Source of the DNA: Knufia peltigerae
Lineage: Eukaryota; Ascomycota; Eurotiomycetes; Chaetothyriales; Trichomeriaceae
Length of the DNA stretch: 64,000 nt
Reading direction: 5' to 3'
Assembly: GCA_030247855.1 (NCBI GenBank)
Contig: JAPDRN010000016.1
Location: forward strand, 344,942 to 408,941
Shown here: piece by piece, positions 57,603 through 64,000 of the stretch
Position numbering within the stretch: the first letter of the stretch is position 1
Layout: each line of letters starts with the position of its first letter
Notes under the pieces: model-generated
What the model was told of the DNA's origin: nothing
The model's input: only the letters and a program-made list of their open reading frames with translations
The model's database searches: none
Made by a program: the position numbers and the translations under genes

Positions 57603-59538
57603 ATGGCCCGGACTCTGTCACAGTCTGGCGACGACACCGAGGTTGTCGTGACCGACAACGAGAAAGGCAATGACACGGCGCAGGTGTCACCGTCACCATC
57701 ACCACCAAATCCTCCCGATGTACACGACGGCGGCCACGCGGAGAAGCATGGCCAAAAGCCAAAAGGACGAAACGTGCGGCAGAAAGCGTGGGCGTGTGTG
57801 ACTTATGTCCCACCCCGATGTCGATATGACCCCGAAGCACCATTTCAGTTTTCCATGGGATTGAATCTGTTGTTTGGTTAGTCCTATCCTTGACCTTTTC
57901 GACATGGACAGCCCCTGCCAGGTCGAAGATCAAGTTTTGACCGAATCACTGACATACATTCTCCGAGTGTAGCTTTCGCGGGTTGCTTCACGGTCGCAAA
58001 CCTCTATTACAACCATCCCATCTTGAACCTGCTGGCGGACGATTTCCACGTCTCCGATGAAGAAGCCTCGTACATACCCACCCTCGCCCAGGCAGGGTAC
58101 GCAGGAGGATTGTTGTTCATATGTCCCTTGGAGGATCTGCTCAAGAGAAGACCGTTTACACTATGGCTGGTCTGGTTCACCGCTACGTTATGGTAAACAA
58201 ACCACCACACCACATGTTCCGCTCCATGTTGCGTAAACTGTTAGCATTGTGATGAATGAATCATCACACGTTCTCTCCATTGCCCCCCCCTCCCCCCAAC
58301 CCAACGCGCTGCTGGAGACGAGAAGGCAAGAACTGACAGCTGGTGTCAAAATTTACAGGATAGGACTCTGTGTGACCAAGTCTTTTGCCGCCTTTGGAGC
58401 CATTACGTTCATCACCAGTGTCACCACGGTCACTCCGCAATTGATGCTCCCCTTGGTCGGTGAGTTGGCACCTCCGCACCGTCGAGCGTCCGCCTTGTCT
58501 GTGGTCGTGTCGGGTATGCTGCTCGGCATGCTCTGCGCCCGGCTCCTTTCGGGCGTGGTCGCGCAGTTCATCGGCTGGCGATATATATACTGGATTTCGT
58601 TCGCCTTGCAGTACATCATTCTCATCCTGCTGTATTTGTTCATGCCGGATTACCCTTCCACGAACCCGGATGTGAAGGTGGTCAAGAAATATCCATTCCT
58701 GCTCTGGGACATACTGAAACTCGTCGCGAAGTATCCCGTGCTCGTTCAAGCGTGCCTGGTCGGTCTTTTCACGGCCACTACGTTTACGAGTTTCTGGACC
58801 ACCCTCACTTTTCTGCTCGCCGGGTCTCCGTATCATTACAACTCTCTCGTCATCGGCTTGTTCGCCCTGATCGGCATAGGGAGCATGACGTGGGCGCCTG
58901 TGTTTGCCAGGACCTTCATGGAGAAACACCAGCCCCTGCTCTCGGTCATCATAGGCGAGTTGATCTGCCTGACGGGCGTGGTGGTGGGCACGTATACGGG
59001 CGAGTTTACCGTGGCGGGACCCATCATACAAGCCATCGGGATCGACGTCGGCTTGCAGACGAGCCAGATCGCAAACCGGACGGCGATATATGCTGTTGCC
59101 CCCAAGGCCAGGAATCGAGTTAACACCGCGTACATGGTCAGTGTCTTCGTGGGCCAGCTTATCGGCACGGCGGTCGGAAATCGACTGTACGCGAGAAGTG
59201 GTTGGATCGCTTCAGGGAGTGCGAGCGTCGGGTTTGTCAGTTTTGCACTTTTGGTGTGTCTGTCTAGAGGACCGCATGAGAAAGGGTGGGTCGGATGGAG
59301 GGGAGGTTACAATATGCGGAAGGGGGTTCCTGAGAAGCCGCAGGTGGTGAAGGAGGATGAAGAAACAAATCTTCCAGCGCAGCTACAGTCATCACAGCGA
59401 GAGAACCCGACAGAAGGTGATCTCGTCGGGACGAGCAAAGATGATGACAAGAATCATGACGAAAACGTCACGAGAGACGAGAGTTCACGGTCGTCGCAAC
59501 GAACTTTGAGTGAGGAAATCAGGCAAGTAAAAGAATGA
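57603..59538 (+). CDS. DHA1-type MFS transporter
   Basis: A proton antiporter or importer of the DHA1/YnfM-like MFS group, 557 residues in three exons (57603-57876, 57973-58192 and 58359-59538). The N-terminal 80 residues are charged and cytosolic. Exon 2 encodes FAGCFTVANLYYNHPILNLLADDF, TLAQAGYAGGLLFICPLEDLLKRRPFT (the loop 2-3 motif of MFS), closed by ATLWIGLCVTKSF across the 166 bp intron. TM helices continue with PHRRASALSVVVSGMLLGMLCARLLSG (motif C-like) and end before a long acidic C-terminal tail rich in Ser/Glu/Asp. The likely role is efflux or nutrient uptake; substrate unknown. Confidence 0.9.
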
Positions 59539-59922
59539 TATGCTTGGTAGACAAGCACTGTGGCCATGACAAACCCTTTTTGAGCAGCCTCGAGTTTATC
59601 GTTGTTGCGGTGCAATGAAGTTTCGATACCACGTTCAACGGATATCATCGCTCAGGTCATGGATCTATTCATTATTGACCTTCATTATGCTGGTTTGAAA
59701 TCGTTGGTGGGTGCGACCTTTCATCGGACCCAAGAACCAACCCCCTTTCCTTACTCTCAATGTTGTTGTATGGCGTTTTGGTCCTCTTACATTCCTGACC
59801 ACGTCGCGTTGGAATTCTCCGACCTCTTGGACCACAACCACCAACTTCGACATGAATATACCGAGACAAGTCTTCTGCGCGTTTTTCTTCATGGCTACGA
59901 GTCTGTTTGGTTGTTGCCGATC
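59539..59922. other. Promoter of the GH16 gene
   Basis: Open frames cross this 384 bp, but I see no domain. It lies between the MFS stop and the signal peptide of the glucanase. Confidence 0.5.
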
Positions 59923-62900
59923 ATGGCTGTTCATTCGTTACGGTCGCAGAACGACGGTGGCATCGGCGTCCTTGTTGTCCTTTTTCTTTGGTGTTTCCAA
60001 CATGCACTCGCTCAAACTGGGTCCGTTTATCAACTTGACTCGGAATATTCAGGAACAAATTTCTTCGATGGCTGGGATTTCTTTACGGTCTGTAACTTTG
60101 TCGCTTTGTTTGAGGGAAGTTCGCAAACGAGTGCCAGAAAAAGAAGACTGACATACATGCACTTAGGGAGGAGATCCGACAGGTGGATTCGTCACGTACT
60201 ACAGTCGTTCATCGGCGCAACTTGCTGGTATGATCAACTCCAGCAGTTCGCAACCGACATATATCGGCTCAGACTATACGACTCTCATCGGGAACCCGAA
60301 CGGCGCAGGCAGACCCAGCGTGAGAATATCGACCAAACGGTCATGGACCCATGGCTTATTCATTGGGGATTTCAATCACTCGCCCGCTGGGATCTGCGGG
60401 ACGTGGCCGGCATGTGAGTCTTATCCCAGTGTCGGTGGTGGTTCCACTCTGAGTGAGTATACACAGTCTGGACTTTGGGCCCGAATTGGCCATACAATGG
60501 CGAAATCGACATCATGGAAGGTGCAAACTTGAATACATACAATGGGATGACACTACATGCGTAAGAGAAGCCGTTCTGGTGCGTCAGAGTATGACCGGTG
60601 CTGACCCTTGGGCTTTGTAGGTCCCCAAATTGCACGATTGCAGGAGACAGCAGATTGATGTCGGGACAGCTTCAAAGCTCGAACTGTGCTTATTATGTGA
60701 GTCAGCCCGTCTTGCCAACTTTTCAAGGATCACCACGCACAAGACCTAACGCGAACATAAGCCAAACTACAATGTCGGTTGCAGTATAAGTGACAGACGC
60801 AGTCAGAGTTATGGCACGAACTTCAACACTGGTGGCGGTGGTGTCTATGCCATGCAATGGACGTCCGACTATGTTGCCGTATGGTTCTTCCCTCGAGGCT
60901 CAATCCTAGCGGACATCACTAACAAGACTCCCAATCCTTCCGGATGGGGTTTGCCGGCGGCTGAATTTCAAGGGTCTTGCCAGATTGATCAGAAGTTCCA
61001 GGCTCACAAGATTGTGATGAACAATGCCTTTTGCGGCGAATATGCTGGAGCTTCGACCGTGTGGAATTCTTCGACAAACTCCTGTGCGGCTTCTACGGGA
61101 TATGCGACTTGCAATGCATACGTGGCTGGCCAACCTGGAGCCTTTCAGAATGCTTACTGGAGCATCAATTCGGTGAGAGTGTACCAACTTGTCGACTCCG
61201 GTTCCAGCGCGACCTCTTCTTCTCCGTACATTGCCAGCTTGCAACCGACCTCGACGATCAGCACCACGACGGGATCTACACCGACACCGACACCCACCAC
61301 GGCACTGTGCCCAGGGTACAACTTCACCGTCGTCCAGTTGGGTGCTTTCAGTTACGAGATTGAGTGTGGCGTCAACCCTGGAGGTCACGATATTGGTGCG
61401 CCGTACTCGGGATTCCAGGTCAATTCCTTCGAAGACTGTATCGCAGGGTGCAGCTACTGGAACGCCAACATTTCCGCCAACTACTGTGCCGCCGTCACGT
61501 ATCAATTCAGCAGCAAGGCTTGTTACTGGAAAAAGGATTGTTACGCTCAACCTGCCAACGCAGCGTACAACGGTGCTCGGCTGATCTATTACGCCTACCC
61601 ACAGGTGACGGATGATCCGAGAAGTCAGACGTTAACCAGCAGTAGTACTTCGTACGTGCAGACCACCCCGACCCCGAACACGTATGTTCCTTTGTCGGGT
61701 GGCGGCACGACAAGTACAAGTTTTGTCCTGATCAGCGAAACTCCGTTATCTTCTTATACTGACGGTGTTGGCATGGGAGGGGACGGTGGTGGTGCAACGA
61801 GTACGACTTCTTCGGGGGCAGGTGGAGATACATCTTCTTCATCAAGTTCGATGTCGAGCGTCTCGATCAGCCCAACAACATCGACCTCATCGGCATCACT
61901 AGCGACATCGTCATCGTCGTCGACCACAACTGTACTGTCACAGTCATCCACGACGGCATCGGTAGCGGTCAGTACTTCATCAACTCAACCGTTGGCCACG
62001 AGTTCCACTGCGACTATCGGGAGTCTATCAACACAGGTACTTTCGTCTTCGAATTCGATAACCACTTCGATATCGGGTTTACGTTCTACAACCATAGTTC
62101 AGCCGACAACAGCAATTCAGACTTCGACTACGGTGATACAGCCTTCACAATCAAGCACGACATCGGCCATGGTACTCAGCTCGACAACGACAAGGCTTAC
62201 GCAATCCAGTACGACTCCAGTGGTGGTAATGAGCTCAACGACGACGACGGTGTTTGTTGCGCCGTCCTCATCTACTATGAATCCAGCCCAATCTTCTACT
62301 AGCGTGATAGGGCAGACGACTGTCCGTTCTAGCACCAGCAGTACCGTACGGGGCCAATCTTCAGTGACAAGTCAACGTCCGATATCATCGACGACTACAC
62401 AATCTAACTCACCGCCACAGTCTTCGAGTTTTGCGGGTATATCGACATCAAGTCCATTCTCATCACAATCCCCGAGTTCACATCCCACGTCAGGGACCAC
62501 GGTTGTCGTACCATCGACCAGTGCTACTGTGATCACGTCTTCACCTACAGTGTTATCCACTTCGCCAAGTACCCCATCCCAGTCGTCACAACAGTTCTCA
62601 TCAATGACTCCTTCCCCGGTAAAATCACAACCTTCGACCAGAGTATCCTCTGATGAGAGTAGCACGACGTCGAAGCTACCGCAGCCGACCACGACGACCA
62701 CATCTGTATCTCTTCCTCCACCACCACAGTCATTTACGACTTTCATACAGTCTCGCTCCTCCGTCGTGACCATACCTGTTACTGGGTCATCATCTTCAGG
62801 AATTGTGGAAATGACAACGACGACTACCATGACCACAACAACAACGACAACAACGAGTCAATCATTCGCAGAACCAACCAAAGTCTCAACGTTTGAATAC

Positions 62901-64000
62901 GCGGGGTGTCTCGGTCCCATACCGGATTCTCCATTCGCCGACTCTTTCATCTTGAGTGACGTTTCGGACACCATGTCGATTCAAAAATGTATATCGGACT
63001 GTGCTGGATTCGACTATGCCGGGATTTACGACACACGATGTTTTTGTTCCCTGTATTCTGGATCACCACCTCGACAAGATTTTGTCACTTATCCGGACTC
63101 GGCGTGTGACACACCCTGTCCGGGTGATGACACTCAACACTGCGGTGGTATCGCGCAGTTATCTATGTCTGGTCGCTTTCGATTTGGAAAACGACAGATT
63201 CCGGAAGGTGGTGGTGGTGATAACAATACTATAGTTTTGATCACCACTTATAATAATACTTTCGCCGGTGGGGGTGGTGATGGTGTCGACACATCATCTA
63301 GTTCTTCTGCAATGACGACGATGACGACGTCTGTCGGTACGGGTGGTTTGTCGACATCAGGACCACCAGGTATATCATCAAGCACACAGACCCAAACCGG
63401 TACTCTCACAATCGTGAGTTCATCAGTAACAACAGGACGAACACACATCGATAGTGGGATATTGACTTTGACGTCAACGTCCGCCCTCGTTTCAACTTTG
63501 AGTACCTGGACCTCGACACCGACTACGATATCAACCATTTACACCACAATCTGTGACACATCTCCGACTCCGACAATCACCGTCCTTACCACGACGATTG
63601 TTTTGTTACGTTGTGGATGTTGTACCGACCAACCTAGTCCTACCGTTCCTATGACCACCAAAGTTGTTGCTCTGGCAGGGTATCCTGCTGGTCTGGTGAC
63701 TTCCACGGGGGTGTTGGTGGTGGTGGAAGAAGGACAATCACGGTCAGACGGTAAAAGTCGGGATGAATTTGGGGATATCGACAAAAGTGGTGAATTTCCA
63801 ACGACGACAACTACACTGACAATCCCATGTACCGAATCAATTTCTTCACTCGCAAATGATGTACAAAAATGGTACTCTTCTGTTTCTGCGGATGATCGAG
63901 GAGGAGGAGGAGGAGGAGGAGGAGGAGGAGGAGGAGGAGGAGGAGGAGGAGGAGGAGGAGGTGGTGGTGGTGGGGGTGCGGGTGGGTGCGGAAGAGGGGC
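59923..64000 (+). CDS. Modular GH16 glucanase with PAN-like and WSC domains, 3' incomplete
   Basis: Partial: at least 1273 residues, running off the window. Exons: 59923-60087, 60167-60413, 60467-60560, 60621-60696 and 60762 to beyond 64000; all joins in phase. A signal peptide (GIGVLVVLFLWCFQHALAQ) is followed by a GH16 domain with GGDPTGGFVTYYS and GICGTWPAFWTLG. The catalytic ExDxxE is Glu150, Asp152, Glu155 (NGEIDIMEGANLN). This family cleaves or transglycosylates beta-1,3(4)-glucans. A cysteine-bearing PAN/apple-like module covers about residues 377-471 (CPGYNFT...). A Ser/Thr-rich stalk of about 430 residues precedes a WSC-type Cys module (about 905-990: YAGCLGP, CISDCAGFDYAGIY, CFC, CDTPCPGDDTQHCGG). 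A second Ser/Thr region and 26 glycines end the visible part. It is probably a secreted or wall-bound enzyme; a GPI or membrane anchor could lie beyond the edge. Confidence 0.88.
63900..63977 (+). repeat. (GGA)20 plus GGT tract encoding 26 glycines
   Basis: Twenty GGA codons, then four GGT, GGG and GGT in frame. The trinucleotide run is likely length-variable and may also mislead assembly near the window end. Confidence 0.85.

Noticed and set aside
58249..59538. Start of the MFS gene at the ATG at 58249
   Set aside because: That ATG lies in the 166 bp intron. Exons upstream restore the N-terminal helices in phase.
59711..60151. 146-codon frame with Cys and Arg-rich sequence before the GH16 gene
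   Set aside because: It overlaps the signal-peptide exon in another frame and has no domain.
61754..62836. Minus-strand Val/Asp-rich frames opposite the Ser/Thr stalk
   Set aside because: They are antisense products of a low-complexity repeat region.

Overview
The window is nuclear DNA of a filamentous ascomycete (Pezizomycotina). The genes carry short GT-AG introns, mostly 47-110 bp and often with a CTNAC branch site. Intergenic gaps are long, promoters are pyrimidine-rich, and the protein families are typical of moulds (fungal-specific transcription factors, siderophore transporter, GH16 glucanase with a WSC domain, Atg11, Mad1, alternative oxidase). A black-yeast or other eurotiomycete relative is possible, but that is only an impression. 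I rebuilt the exon structures by hand; nearly all exon joins keep phase and restore family-conserved residues. No rRNA, tRNA, CRISPR or intact transposon was recognised.

Layout. 0.4-5.2 kb: a C2H2 zinc-finger transcription factor (+) faces a mitochondrial alternative oxidase (-). 7.2-12 kb: a small acidic-tailed protein of unknown function (+), an amino-acid permease (+) and a class II aldolase/adducin-type enzyme (-). 12.6-16.6 kb: a full-length ABCB multidrug transporter (-). 18.9-24.8 kb: a GNAT acetyltransferase (+), a siderophore-iron MFS transporter (+) and a DAO-type FAD oxidoreductase (-). 26.6-30 kb: an NAD(P)-binding NmrA/SDR-like protein (-) and a small secreted protein with a Kex2-type site (-). 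About 4 kb follows with no convincing gene.

34-45 kb: a transcription-factor-like regulator without a DNA-binding domain (-), the spindle checkpoint protein Mad1 (-), a single-pass membrane protein with a repeated motif (-), a two-helix membrane protein (+), homoserine dehydrogenase (+) and a membrane-anchored DUF3445/HODM-type protein (-). The last is divergent from the selective-autophagy scaffold Atg11 (+, 45.5-50 kb). 52.5-53 kb: an Nhp6-type HMG-box protein. 54.6-56.6 kb: a nine-exon gene that no single open frame reveals. 57.6-59.5 kb: a DHA1-type MFS transporter. 59.9 kb to the end: a large modular cell-wall protein (GH16, PAN-like, Ser/Thr linker, WSC, polyglycine) that runs off the window.

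How the genes relate. Most are independent housekeeping or accessory functions, not one cluster. The only functional groupings I would suggest are iron uptake (the 20.9 kb transporter with two GATA-type sites upstream) and the divergent HODM-like/Atg11 pair. The strongest non-genic signal is a short motif, TACGGAGTA or its complement, scattered through the intergenic DNA.
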